Part shown: positions 44,518 through 53,509 of the stretch, one piece after another
Layout: the number at the start of each line of letters is the position of its first letter
Numbering within the stretch: position 1 is the stretch's first letter
DNA from: CAG-1138 sp964495385
GTDB lineage: Bacteria > Bacillota > Clostridia > Christensenellales > CAG-917
DNA length: 64,000 bases
NCBI GenBank assembly: GCA_964495385.1
Contig: CAZBVO010000006.1
Coordinates: 1 to 64,000 of the forward strand
Direction: 5' to 3'
Notes under the pieces: model-generated
Told to the model about the DNA's origin: nothing
What the model saw: only the letters and a program-made list of their open reading frames with translations
The model's database searches: none
Translations under genes and position numbers: made by a program

Positions 44518-47500
44518 ATGAAAGAATTCGTACACCTGCATCTGCACACCGAATACAGCCTTTTGGACGGAATGTCCCGCATTAAAAAAGGCAAAAAGGG
44601 CACGCCTTTGGCGGATGCCCTCAAGGCAAAGGGCATGAAAGCTTGCGCTATCACCGATCATGGCAACATGTACGGCGTCTATCCTTTTGTCGAAACTTTC
44701 GGAAGCGTCCGAAAAAAGGCTGTCGAAAATTTGGAGAAATCGCTTCAGGCCGAAGGGAAAAGCAAAGACGAAATAAAGAAAACCGTTGCCGAGCGCAAAG
44801 ATACTCTCGACGATTTGAAACCTATAATCGGCAGCGAGTTTTACGTTGTCGACGACTACAAAAAGTTTGAACACGGCGAAACGAGATACCACCTTATACT
44901 GCTTGCAAAAAACGAAATCGGCTACAAAAATCTGATGAAGTTGTCGAGCATATCTTTCATTGACGGATTTTACTACCGTCCGCGCATCGACCTTGCTCTT
45001 TTGAAGGAGTATAGCGAAGGCCTGGTGTGTCTGTCGGCGTGCATACAGGGGCAAATTCCGCAACTGTTGCTTAACGACGAATACGACAAAGCCAAAAAAC
45101 TGGCAATCGAAATGCGCGATATGTTCGCTCCGGGCGATTTTTACATCGAAATTCAGTTCCACGGAACTCCCGAACAGGCAAGGATGCCTTACGTTTATCG
45201 CGGCGAGGACAAGCGGGATATGCCTCTTTGGCAACGTCAAAGATACCTCAATCCGCTTTTGAAAAAGCTTGCCGACGAAATAGGCGTAAAAATAGTTGCA
45301 ACCAACGACGTGCATTATCTGTCCAAAGAAGATGCCGACGTTCAGGACGTTATGCTTTGCGTAAACATGCAGCGCAAAGTGGGCGATCCGGACCGTATGC
45401 GCATGGATCCGCACGAATTTTATCTCAAAAGCTACGACGAGATGCTTTTGATGTTGCCGGAATATCCCGAAGCGCTGGACAACACCGTCGAAATTGCAAA
45501 CAAGTGCAACGTGAAGGTTCAGATTAAGGCTCCTGCCGGGCATTACGAAATTCCGAATTACGTTCCCGAGGACGAAAACGGCAAACCGCTTGGCATATCG
45601 GCCGAGGAATATTTGTCTCGCATGAGCTGGGAAGGACTGGAAAAACGCTACTCGGTGGTTACCGACGAGCTTAAAGAACGTATGAAGATGGAATTGGACG
45701 TCATAATCCGCATGGGTTTTGCCGGCTACTATCTTATCGTTTGGGACTATATCAACTGGGCCAAAAAACACGGGATACCTATCGGGCCGGGAAGAGGAAG
45801 CGGCGTCGGCAGCATCGTTGCTTATTGCGTCGGCATAACCAACGTCGATCCGATACGCTACAATTTGCTTTTCGAGCGTTTTTTGAACGTTGAACGTATA
45901 AGCATGCCGGACTTCGACGTGGATATCTGCATCGAAGGAAGGGGCAGAGTCATCGAATACGTTTCGCACAAGTATCATCCCGAGAACGTAACCCAAATTA
46001 TCGCATTCGGCACAATGAGTGCCCGCTCGGCCTTAAAGGACGTTGCGAGAGCTTACGATATCCCGTACGCCGATGCCGACAAGTGGTCGAAGGCCATTCC
46101 GATGGAAGCCGGGAAGTGCAGTTTCGACAGGGCGCTCGGCTTATACAAAAACGATGCGGGCAAGGTTGAGGGGGCGTCTCCGGACTTTATCGATTTTTAC
46201 GAAAACGACGCAACCGCGCACAGCATAATCGACGTTGCCAGAAAGCTCGAGGGCATGCCTCGGCAGACCTCCATGCACGCATGCGGTGTTTTGATTTGCC
46301 CTAAGCCGGTTGTGGAATATTTGCCGGAACAGCGCAAAGAAGACAGCATAACCACTCAGTTCGACAAGGATCAGGTTGAGGCAATGGGCTTGGTCAAAAT
46401 GGACTTTTTGGGGCTCAGAACGCTGACCGACATCAATTTGGCTTGTCAGTACGCAAAGGAAGATTTCGGAGTCGACGTCGATTTCGACAAACTCGGCGTG
46501 GACGATCCGGAAGTGTATGCCGAAATTTACAGCGGCGACACCGTGGGCATATTCCAGCTTGAAAGCGCAGGCATGTGCAAGTTTATGCAGAGGCTTCGTC
46601 CGGACAAACTCGAGGACGTCATAGCAGGCGTTTCGCTTTACCGACCGGGTCCGATGCAGTTTATCGACGACTATATAAAGGGTAAACACAATCCCGAAAA
46701 GGTCCATTATATCGACGACAAGCTTCGCAAAATTTTGGACGTTACTTACGGTTGCATAGTCTATCAGGAACAGGTTATGCAGATTGCTCGAGAAGTGGCG
46801 GGCTACAGCCTCGGCGGAGCAGACCTTTTGCGCCGTGCAATGGGCAAGAAAAAGGTTGACATCATGAAACACAACAAAGAGGTGTTCATCAACGGCGGTA
46901 AGCCGGATGCCGACAAGGACGCCGTCATTCCGGGCGCCGTCAAACTGGGCATGAAAGCCGAGGTGGCAAACGCTTTGTTCGATCAGATTTTGCAGTTTGC
47001 TTCCTATGCTTTCAACAAGTCGCACGCGGCGGCCTATAGCGTCATAACTTATCAAACCGCTTATTTGAAACGTTACTACCGCGCGCAGTTTATGACGGCT
47101 ATTTTAAACAACCGCATAACGGACGCAAAAGAGATAAGCAAATACGTCAACTATCTGACTTCGGTCGACATCAAGGTTTTGCCGCCGGATATAAACCGAA
47201 GCAAACAAAAGTTTTCGACCGAAGGCAAAGCGGTCCGCTTCGGACTTATGGCCATCAAAGGCGTCGGGGAACAGGCGGTGGCCGAAATAGTTAAGGAAAG
47301 AGAACTTAACGGACGCTACGTTGATCTCGAAGACGTAATCCGCCGCAACGCCGACGTCGGCCTCAACAAGAGGATGGTTGAAAACATGATAAAAGGCGGC
47401 GTGTTCGATTGCTTCGGCCGGACCAGAAGCACGCTTATGTCGTCCTACGAGCAGATTATGGACATCGTCGCTCACGACAAAAAGAACAGCGAGTCGGGTC

Positions 47501-48306
47501 AACTGTCGCTTTTTGACGATTTGTTTGCCGCCGACGAACCTGCGGTCAGCTCGTTTAAATACGTCAATTTGCCTGAATACAGCGAAGTCGAAAGGCTTGG
47601 CTACGAAAAGGAAGTTTTGGGCATGTATTCCACCGGGCATCCGCTCAATAGCTTCAAAACAGCACTTAAAAAGTACGGTTTCAACACTTCAATGCTGGTC
47701 TTGGACGAAGCGGAACAGGATGACGGCGAAGAAGAACTGTCGGCCTCCGTGGACGAAAACGGCGAAATGCACGACAGCGTCCGTTACGACACCTCGCTTA
47801 ACGGGCAAAGGGTGAGTATGGGCGGCGTGCTTACCGAAATGACAAAAAAAATCAGCAAAAAAACGGGCAAGAACATGGGCTACGGCACGCTGGAGGATTT
47901 GTACGGAAGCATCGAAGTGGTGTTCTTTACCGACGCTTTTGAAAAATACAGGCACTTGCTGAAAGAAAACAGCTTCATAAGCGTAACCGGCAATTTGAGC
48001 ATTCAGGCCGAAGACAGGCCTAAAATCACCGTCAGAGAAGTGTACGAACTTACCCCGGACGGGCAGGAAAAAGCGGCAGAAGCCGAGAAGCACGGTATAA
48101 TTTATCTGCGCATGGCTTTAAGAAACGACGTTGTTTCGGCCGTTCAGCGCATACTTGCAAAACATCCCGGTGACAATGCGGTAAGAGTCAAATTTAAAGA
48201 CAACGACGTAAGGGAATTTCCGCAAAAGGTAAAACTTTCCGACGCCTTAATGTTCGATCTCGGTCTTACCCTCGGGCAGGAAAACATCAAAGTGATTTAC
48301 AAATAG
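44518..48306 (+). CDS. dnaE: DNA polymerase III alpha subunit
   Basis: This replicative or lesion-tolerant C-family polymerase has 1262 residues. The N-terminal PHP domain (HLHLHTEYSLLDG, ITDHGNMYG) keeps its histidines; the palm carries catalytic aspartates in MPDFDVDIC (about residue 468) and the fingers segment FDKDQVEAMGLVKMDFLG. The C-terminal half contains helix-hairpin-helix and OB-fold regions. It is slightly longer than E. coli DnaE (1160), partly from loops around residues 60-100 and 990-1060. It follows whiA by nine bases, after AGAGG. Confidence 0.97.
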   Translation: MKEFVHLHLHTEYSLLDGMSRIKKGKKGTPLADALKAKGMKACAITDHGNMYGVYPFVETFGSVRKKAVENLEKSLQAEGKSKDEIKKTVAERKDTLDDLKPIIGSEFYVVDDYKKFEHGETRYHLILLAKNEIGYKNLMKLSSISFIDGFYYRPRIDLALLKEYSEGLVCLSACIQGQIPQLLLNDEYDKAKKLAIEMRDMFAPGDFYIEIQFHGTPEQARMPYVYRGEDKRDMPLWQRQRYLNPLLKKLADEIGVKIVATNDVHYLSKEDADVQDVMLCVNMQRKVGDPDRMRMDPHEFYLKSYDEMLLMLPEYPEALDNTVEIANKCNVKVQIKAPAGHYEIPNYVPEDENGKPLGISAEEYLSRMSWEGLEKRYSVVTDELKERMKMELDVIIRMGFAGYYLIVWDYINWAKKHGIPIGPGRGSGVGSIVAYCVGITNVDPIRYNLLFERFLNVERISMPDFDVDICIEGRGRVIEYVSHKYHPENVTQIIAFGTMSARSALKDVARAYDIPYADADKWSKAIPMEAGKCSFDRALGLYKNDAGKVEGASPDFIDFYENDATAHSIIDVARKLEGMPRQTSMHACGVLICPKPVVEYLPEQRKEDSITTQFDKDQVEAMGLVKMDFLGLRTLTDINLACQYAKEDFGVDVDFDKLGVDDPEVYAEIYSGDTVGIFQLESAGMCKFMQRLRPDKLEDVIAGVSLYRPGPMQFIDDYIKGKHNPEKVHYIDDKLRKILDVTYGCIVYQEQVMQIAREVAGYSLGGADLLRRAMGKKKVDIMKHNKEVFINGGKPDADKDAVIPGAVKLGMKAEVANALFDQILQFASYAFNKSHAAAYSVITYQTAYLKRYYRAQFMTAILNNRITDAKEISKYVNYLTSVDIKVLPPDINRSKQKFSTEGKAVRFGLMAIKGVGEQAVAEIVKERELNGRYVDLEDVIRRNADVGLNKRMVENMIKGGVFDCFGRTRSTLMSSYEQIMDIVAHDKKNSESGQLSLFDDLFAADEPAVSSFKYVNLPEYSEVERLGYEKEVLGMYSTGHPLNSFKTALKKYGFNTSMLVLDEAEQDDGEEELSASVDENGEMHDSVRYDTSLNGQRVSMGGVLTEMTKKISKKTGKNMGYGTLEDLYGSIEVVFFTDAFEKYRHLLKENSFISVTGNLSIQAEDRPKITVREVYELTPDGQEKAAEAEKHGIIYLRMALRNDVVSAVQRILAKHPGDNAVRVKFKDNDVREFPQKVKLSDALMFDLGLTLGQENIKVIYK

Positions 48307-48317
48307 TTGGCAAATGC

Positions 48318-48345
48318 TTGATTTTGAGTGAAAATTTGATATAAT
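48318..48345 (+). promoter_or_regulatory. pfkA promoter
   Basis: TTGATT (48318-48323), 16 bases, TATAAT (48340-48345), extended -10 TGA. Confidence 0.65.
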
Positions 48346-48373
48346 TTAGTTAAATATATACGAGGATTTTGTT

Positions 48374-49336
48374 ATGAAAAGAGTTGCGATTCTAACCTCC
48401 GGCGGAGACGCTCCGGGCATGAATGCCTGCATAAGAGCGGCGACGAGGTATGCACTTAGCAAAGGATTTGACGTTTACGGTGTCGAAAGAGGCTATCAGG
48501 GGCTTATCGACGGCGAACTGTTTCGCATGGGATCCCGAAACGTTTCGGGCATAATTCACAAGGGCGGAACTTTCCTCAAAACGGCCAGATGTCCCGATTT
48601 TAAAACGATTGAAGGGCAGCGCCATGCGGCGGAAACCCTCGGTGCATACGGCATCGACGGGCTTATTTGCATAGGCGGCGACGGTACGTTTAGGGGAGCA
48701 AAAGATTTGTCGGACAATTTCGGCGTCAACGTCATCGGCATTCCGGGGACCATTGACAACGACCTTGCCTACACCGATTTTACTTTGGGGTTCGACACGG
48801 CGGTGAACACCTGTATCTGGGCAATCAACTGCCTGCGCGACACTATGGGCAGTCATGACCGAGTCAGCTTGTTGGAGGTTATGGGCAGAAGGTGCGGCGA
48901 TATCGCGCTTTATGCCGGCATCGCAGGCGGCGCCGAATATATTTTGGTTCCGGAGGTCGAGTATGACCTCGACGCCATTTGCAAAAGCATTTCGATGAGT
49001 CAAAAACGCGGCAAAACGTCCAACATGATCATCCTTGCCGAAGGCGCGGGGAAGCAAGAAGACATTTGCAAATACATCTACGACAAAACCGGCATTTCGG
49101 TGAAGCCTACAACTTTGGGGCATATCCAACGCGGCGGCAGTCCTACCGTGTCCGACCGAGTTTTGGCGGCAAAACTGGCAGTAAGGTCGGTTGACTTGCT
49201 TTTGGCCGGAAAAACCAACCGAGTTGTCGGAATAAGACACAACGAAATTATCGACGAAGACATAACCGAAGCGCTTCAAATGGAACACCGTTTCGACAAA
49301 GCTTTGTACGATATTACGCTTACAATAGGTTTATAA
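48374..49336 (+). CDS. pfkA: 6-phosphofructokinase, ATP type
   Basis: It phosphorylates fructose 6-phosphate, the committed step of glycolysis. The 320 residues are the normal length of the bacterial tetrameric enzyme. The ATP loop TSGGDAPGMNA, the GGDGTFRGA segment (Gly, not Asp, at the position that separates ATP from PPi users) and the catalytic PGTIDNDLAYTD are intact. It has its own promoter and sits 48 bases upstream of a second, PPi-type enzyme. Confidence 0.95.
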   Translation: MKRVAILTSGGDAPGMNACIRAATRYALSKGFDVYGVERGYQGLIDGELFRMGSRNVSGIIHKGGTFLKTARCPDFKTIEGQRHAAETLGAYGIDGLICIGGDGTFRGAKDLSDNFGVNVIGIPGTIDNDLAYTDFTLGFDTAVNTCIWAINCLRDTMGSHDRVSLLEVMGRRCGDIALYAGIAGGAEYILVPEVEYDLDAICKSISMSQKRGKTSNMIILAEGAGKQEDICKYIYDKTGISVKPTTLGHIQRGGSPTVSDRVLAAKLAVRSVDLLLAGKTNRVVGIRHNEIIDEDITEALQMEHRFDKALYDITLTIGL

Positions 49337-49384
49337 CAACAAAACAAACAAATAAAATATATTTTTTACACATTGGAGGTTACT

Positions 49385-50626
49385 ATGAAAAATCTTAAAG
49401 GCGCTTGCATGTTTGCGCAGTCCGGCGGCCCTACGTCGGTTATCAACAGTTCCGCCGCAGGCGTGTTTATCGAGGCGCTGAACAGCCCTGAAATCACAAA
49501 GGTTTACGGAGCGGCTCACGGTATCAAGGGCGTTTTGGACGAACAGTTTTACGATATCGGCCTTGAAGACAGAAGCGAACTGGAACTTTTGAAATACACC
49601 CCGAGTTCGGCTCTCGGCTCCGTGCGCTACAAACTTAAAGACGTCAGCGTCGACGACACCGACTACAAGCGCATTTTGGAAGTTTTCAAAAAATACGACA
49701 TCCGCTATTTCTTCTACAACGGCGGCAACGACAGCATGGACACTTGCAACAAAATCAGCAAGTTTCTCAACGGTTCGGGATGGGATTGCAACGTTATCGG
49801 TGTTCCTAAAACAATCGACAACGATTTGTTCGGCACCGACCACTGCCCGGGCTTTGCTTCGGCGGCAAAATACATCGCAACCACTTTGATGGAAATCAAC
49901 CTCGACGCAAAAGTTTACAACACCGGCATGGTGTGCGTTATCGAAGTTATGGGACGCAACGCAGGTTGGCTTACGGCCGCGGCAAGCCTTGCAAACCACA
50001 AGGGCCTTGGTGCAGACCTCATTTATTTGCCGGAAGTTGCGTTTGACGTCGACAAATTCGTCAGCGACGTTCAAAACGTTTGCGCCAAAAACGACAACAA
50101 GTGCATCGCAGTCGTTTCCGAAGGCATCAAACTTGCCGACGGCAGATACGTCGGTGAATTTACCGCTTCCAAAACCGACTTGTTCGGTCACGCACAGCTG
50201 GGCGGCGTAGGACAAATGCTCGCAAACATCATCAAGGAAAAAACCGGCATCAAAACCAGAGCCATCGAACTTAGCCTTATGCAACGTTGCGGCGCACATC
50301 TCGCATCCAAAGTCGACGTCGAAGAAGCTTTCAACGCAGGCGCACAGGCAGTTAAGGCAGCCGTTTCTGGCGAAACCGACAAAATGGTTTGCTTCGAAAG
50401 AGACATGTCCTCCGGCAGCTACGTTTGCAACTACAAACTTCTTCCGTTGGAACTTGCCGCAAACACCGAAAAAACCGTGCCGCTGGATTGGATAATCAAC
50501 GATGGCACCGCACTTTCCGACAAATTTATCGAATACGCATTGCCGCTTATTCAGGGCGACGCAAAAGCTCCGCTCGAGGACGGACTTCCTCGCTTTGCAA
50601 AACTGAAAAAAGTTTTTGTAAAATAA
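49385..50626 (+). CDS. pfp: PPi-type 6-phosphofructokinase
   Basis: The 413 residues belong to the longer pyrophosphate-using branch: SGGPTSVINSSAAG at the N-terminus, NGGNDSMDTC at the nucleotide/PPi loop where ATP enzymes have GGDG, the catalytic PKTIDNDL, and GFASAAKYIATT. The reaction is reversible and spares ATP. The start at 49385 follows TTGGAGG. Codon use is strongly biased, suggesting this is the more abundant of the two phosphofructokinases. PPi use is inferred from the motif. Confidence 0.9.
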   Translation: MKNLKGACMFAQSGGPTSVINSSAAGVFIEALNSPEITKVYGAAHGIKGVLDEQFYDIGLEDRSELELLKYTPSSALGSVRYKLKDVSVDDTDYKRILEVFKKYDIRYFFYNGGNDSMDTCNKISKFLNGSGWDCNVIGVPKTIDNDLFGTDHCPGFASAAKYIATTLMEINLDAKVYNTGMVCVIEVMGRNAGWLTAAASLANHKGLGADLIYLPEVAFDVDKFVSDVQNVCAKNDNKCIAVVSEGIKLADGRYVGEFTASKTDLFGHAQLGGVGQMLANIIKEKTGIKTRAIELSLMQRCGAHLASKVDVEEAFNAGAQAVKAAVSGETDKMVCFERDMSSGSYVCNYKLLPLELAANTEKTVPLDWIINDGTALSDKFIEYALPLIQGDAKAPLEDGLPRFAKLKKVFVK

Positions 50627-50644
50627 AAACCAAACAAAAATCTG

Positions 50645-50677
50645 TTTTCCGCAACGCATGCCGTTGCGGAAAATTTT
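50645..50677 (+). terminator. Hairpin terminator between pfp and rlmD-like gene
   Basis: Twelve-pair stem TTTTCCGCAACG/CGTTGCGGAAAA with loop CATGC and four T. It is only 12 bases from the next start codon and may act as an attenuator. Confidence 0.65.
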
Positions 50678-50689
50678 GAAAGAGGAATT

Positions 50690-52387
50690 ATGAAAGTTTC
50701 CGACGTACTGACCGTGACGGTGTCCGACAGCGGAATGGAAGGCGAGGGCATAGCAAAAGTTGACGGCTACGTTCTTTTCGTGCCTATGGCGCTTCCCGGC
50801 GAGACGGTAAAAATCAGGATAAACCATTTAAAAAAGAATTTCGGTTACGCAACCTTATTAAAAGTGATTTCGCCGTCGGCAGACAGGGTTGTACCGCCGT
50901 GTCCCGTTTACGGCCGTTGCGGCGGTTGCGATATGCAACACGTTGCCTACGACAAACAAAAGCAATTTAAGCGCAAGCAGGTTGAAACGTGCCTTAAAAA
51001 AAATGCAGGCACGGATTTTCCCGTTGCGGAAGTGATTTCGGGCGAGAACAAATTTGCCTACCGAAACAAACTCCAGATGCCGTTCGGAACCGTTGACGGC
51101 AAAGTCGTGTTGGGCTTTTTTAAAGAAGGTACGCACAAGGTAGTGCCTGCCGACAAGTGCATTTTGCACGGCGAATGGGCCGAAAAGCTTATGCGCACGG
51201 TGTTGGCGTGGGCAAACAAAAACAAAATTTCCGTTTACGACGAGCTGTCCGGAAAAGGCGTTTTGAGACATCTTGTGGCCCGTAACGTCGGCGGAAAATC
51301 GGTTGTCGTAGTGGTGGGAAATTGCGGCAAATTGCCGTTTGCGGATTTGCTGGCGACTGCCCTCAAAAAAACGTTCGGCAACGATTTTAAGCTGTATTTT
51401 TCGTCAAACCGAAAAAAGACCAACGTAATTTTGGGCGATTCGGCCGTGGCGATCGGAGGATCGGACGTCAAAGTTGACGTCGGCGGAGTGGCCGTGGACG
51501 TCAGTCCGTTCACTTTTTTGCAGGTTAACGACGAAGTGCGTGATTTGATTTACGGCGACGTTTCGAGGCTTGTCGGCGATGACAACGACGTTATCGTGGA
51601 CGCCTACTCGGGTATGGGCATTATGACGGCAAAACTTTCGGGCAAAGCCAAAAAGGCGTACGGAATCGAGATAGTTAAAGAGGCCGTTGCGGATGCAAAT
51701 AAGCTGATGAAGCAAAACGGCATAACCAACGTTGAAAACATTTGCGGCGATGCCGCCGTCGAACTTCCAAACCTTGTGAAAAAAATTCGCGAAGCCAAAC
51801 CGAAACATTTTTATCATTTGGCAAAATCACCGTTTGACAGCATCAAATGCGGAGATAAAACCTTTGAATTGCGCTTGTATGACCAAAAACGTAAAATGCT
51901 GAAAGAAGGCGACGTGATTGAGTTCGAGTGCATGGAATCGGGCGAAAAACTCGCAAAACGGGTTGAGAGTATTAAAGTTTTTGACAACTTTGCGACGCTG
52001 TTTGCCGCTCTCGGAACAAGGAAGGATACCTGCGGAACCGAGATGACCGAGCAACAGGCGATAAGCGGCATGCGAGAGTATTACAGTGCCGAGCAGGAGC
52101 AATCTTTCGGGGTTTGCGCCGTCGAGCTGGGCGACACATTAAAAACGGTGGCGGTGGTTCTCGATCCGCCGCGGAAAGGGTGTGACGAAAAAACGCTTGC
52201 GGCAGTTAAAGAAGCTCGGCCGGAAAAAATCGTTTACGTCAGTTGTAATCCTGCAACGTTGGCCCGTGACCTTGCGTTTTTGAAAACCGATTTCAACATC
52301 GTAAGCGTTCAGCCGTACGATATGTTCCCTCAAACCAAGCACGTTGAAACAGTAGTTTGCCTTAGAAAACGACAGTTTCAACAATGA
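50690..52387 (+). CDS. rlmD: RlmD/TrmA-type uracil-C5 RNA methyltransferase with embedded ASCH domain
   Basis: The 565-residue SAM-dependent enzyme has an N-terminal TRAM domain (1-60), a 4Fe-4S site (C71, C77, C80, C157), SAM motif DAYSGMG (304-310), DPPRKGCD (492-499) and the catalytic cysteine in YVSCNP (C519). Between the SAM acidic motif (CGDAAVELP, 352-360) and DPPR, about 112 extra residues (371-482) form a complete ASCH domain: KTFELRLYDQKRKMLKEGD, then MREYYSAEQEQSFGVCAVEL. ASCH domains are PUA-like and bind nucleic acid. Usual relatives are about 430-460 residues. The stop codon lies inside the first unit of a downstream hairpin repeat. Confidence 0.92.
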   Translation: MKVSDVLTVTVSDSGMEGEGIAKVDGYVLFVPMALPGETVKIRINHLKKNFGYATLLKVISPSADRVVPPCPVYGRCGGCDMQHVAYDKQKQFKRKQVETCLKKNAGTDFPVAEVISGENKFAYRNKLQMPFGTVDGKVVLGFFKEGTHKVVPADKCILHGEWAEKLMRTVLAWANKNKISVYDELSGKGVLRHLVARNVGGKSVVVVVGNCGKLPFADLLATALKKTFGNDFKLYFSSNRKKTNVILGDSAVAIGGSDVKVDVGGVAVDVSPFTFLQVNDEVRDLIYGDVSRLVGDDNDVIVDAYSGMGIMTAKLSGKAKKAYGIEIVKEAVADANKLMKQNGITNVENICGDAAVELPNLVKKIREAKPKHFYHLAKSPFDSIKCGDKTFELRLYDQKRKMLKEGDVIEFECMESGEKLAKRVESIKVFDNFATLFAALGTRKDTCGTEMTEQQAISGMREYYSAEQEQSFGVCAVELGDTLKTVAVVLDPPRKGCDEKTLAAVKEARPEKIVYVSCNPATLARDLAFLKTDFNIVSVQPYDMFPQTKHVETVVCLRKRQFQQ

Positions 52388-52436
52388 ATTGCCGTTGGCA
52401 TGAATTGCACTGACGTGCATGAATTGACCTATGGTC
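52384..52436 (+). repeat. Tandem ATGAATT-hairpin repeat
   Basis: ATGAATT occurs three times (52384, 52400, 52419), each followed by a perfect small hairpin of different sequence: GCC-GTT-GGC, GCAC-TGAC-GTGC and GACC-TAT-GGTC. The constant linker with a variable palindrome suggests a dispersed repeat family. The first unit provides the stop codon of the rlmD-like gene. Confidence 0.7.
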
Positions 52437-52555
52437 ATATCAGCGTAAACGTAGAGTTTGGCGAAGAAGAAGGGCAGGTTTCTCTTAAAGTATAGAAAAG
52501 CGTGCAAAAGGGCGTAAGCCTAAAAAGAAAACGACTAAAGTTTAAGGAGGGCGTA

Positions 52556-53500
52556 ATGAAAATTTTAGACAACAGCGAAAAGCATTTACTGTCGATTTTG
52601 CCGAATATTGTTTCCGAAAAACTTAGCCAAAAAGTTGTTCGGTGCAAGTTTATCGGTGGAGGAAGCTACGGCAGGGTTTATAAGGTTTTGCTTTCCGACG
52701 GGGACGTGATTGCCGTCAAGGGCTATAAACTTCCGAAAATGCAACATGAAGAAGCACAGCAACTAAAATTTTTGGCCGAGCATACAAGCGTTAAAATGCC
52801 CGAAGTTCTTTTTACATACGAGGACGACGATACCGCACTTTTGGCAATGAGCTTCGTTGAGGGGCGAAACGTTTTGCATCCCGCATTTTTGTTAAAGAGC
52901 AAAAGAAAGAAACAAAATTTCGCAGATGAAGTTATTGCAGGCATGCTCGAGTGGCACAGTATCGAAAACGACAAGTTCGGTTCGTTGTCCAATCCCGGTT
53001 ATGACAGCTGGTACGAGTATTATAAAACAGAAAAGCAAATTCCTTGGCTAAAAGCGTTGAAAGAACTGTCCGACAACGGAAAGTTTGGCAACAAAAGAAT
53101 GAAGCTGCTTTTTGAAGCAACCGACATTTTTAATAAGTTGCCTCAAGAGAACAACCCTCCCGTGCTTATTCATGCCGACCTTAATATGATGAACATTATG
53201 GCCGATCCGAAAACGTTGAAGCTTGTTGCGTTTATCGATCCGTGTGGAAGCATATGGGCGGACAGAGAATACGATTTGTTTCAGCTTCGAAACATGTGGG
53301 GAGATGCTTACGGTCTTTATGAAACGTACAAAAGAAAGTATGAAACATCCGAATTTACCGATTTTCGAGTTGCTTATTACGGTGCTATGCTTGAAGCGTC
53401 AATGAGGCTTAAAGGCGGTCACATAATACCGCTTTGGGAGGATTTGAATTTTTCCCGATTGAAAAAAGAGATGAAAAAGATACAAAAAAAGACGTTTTAA
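52556..53500 (+). CDS. Fructosamine-kinase/aminoglycoside-phosphotransferase-like protein
   Basis: In this 314-residue kinase-like protein the nucleotide loop FIGGGSYGRVYKV with lysine in AVKGYK lies in the N-lobe, and the catalytic loop HADLNMMNIM plus FIDPCGSIW (metal-binding aspartate) are in the C-lobe. The layout fits fructosamine-3-kinase and APH families, which phosphorylate glycated amines, sugars or antibiotics. The start at 52556 follows AAGGAGGG. Base composition is more AT-rich than the preceding housekeeping genes. It is followed by an esterase gene after nine bases. Confidence 0.8.
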   Translation: MKILDNSEKHLLSILPNIVSEKLSQKVVRCKFIGGGSYGRVYKVLLSDGDVIAVKGYKLPKMQHEEAQQLKFLAEHTSVKMPEVLFTYEDDDTALLAMSFVEGRNVLHPAFLLKSKRKKQNFADEVIAGMLEWHSIENDKFGSLSNPGYDSWYEYYKTEKQIPWLKALKELSDNGKFGNKRMKLLFEATDIFNKLPQENNPPVLIHADLNMMNIMADPKTLKLVAFIDPCGSIWADREYDLFQLRNMWGDAYGLYETYKRKYETSEFTDFRVAYYGAMLEASMRLKGGHIIPLWEDLNFSRLKKEMKKIQKKTF

Positions 53501-53509
53501 GAGGTAAAA

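Noticed and set aside
44305..45996. 563-codon open frame antisense to whiA/dnaE
   Set aside because: Overlaps two certain genes and lacks any motif.
52400..52495. 31-codon frame starting in the ATGAATT repeats
   Set aside because: No ribosome site and the start is part of the repeat. Kept only as a note in the repeat finding, not as a gene.
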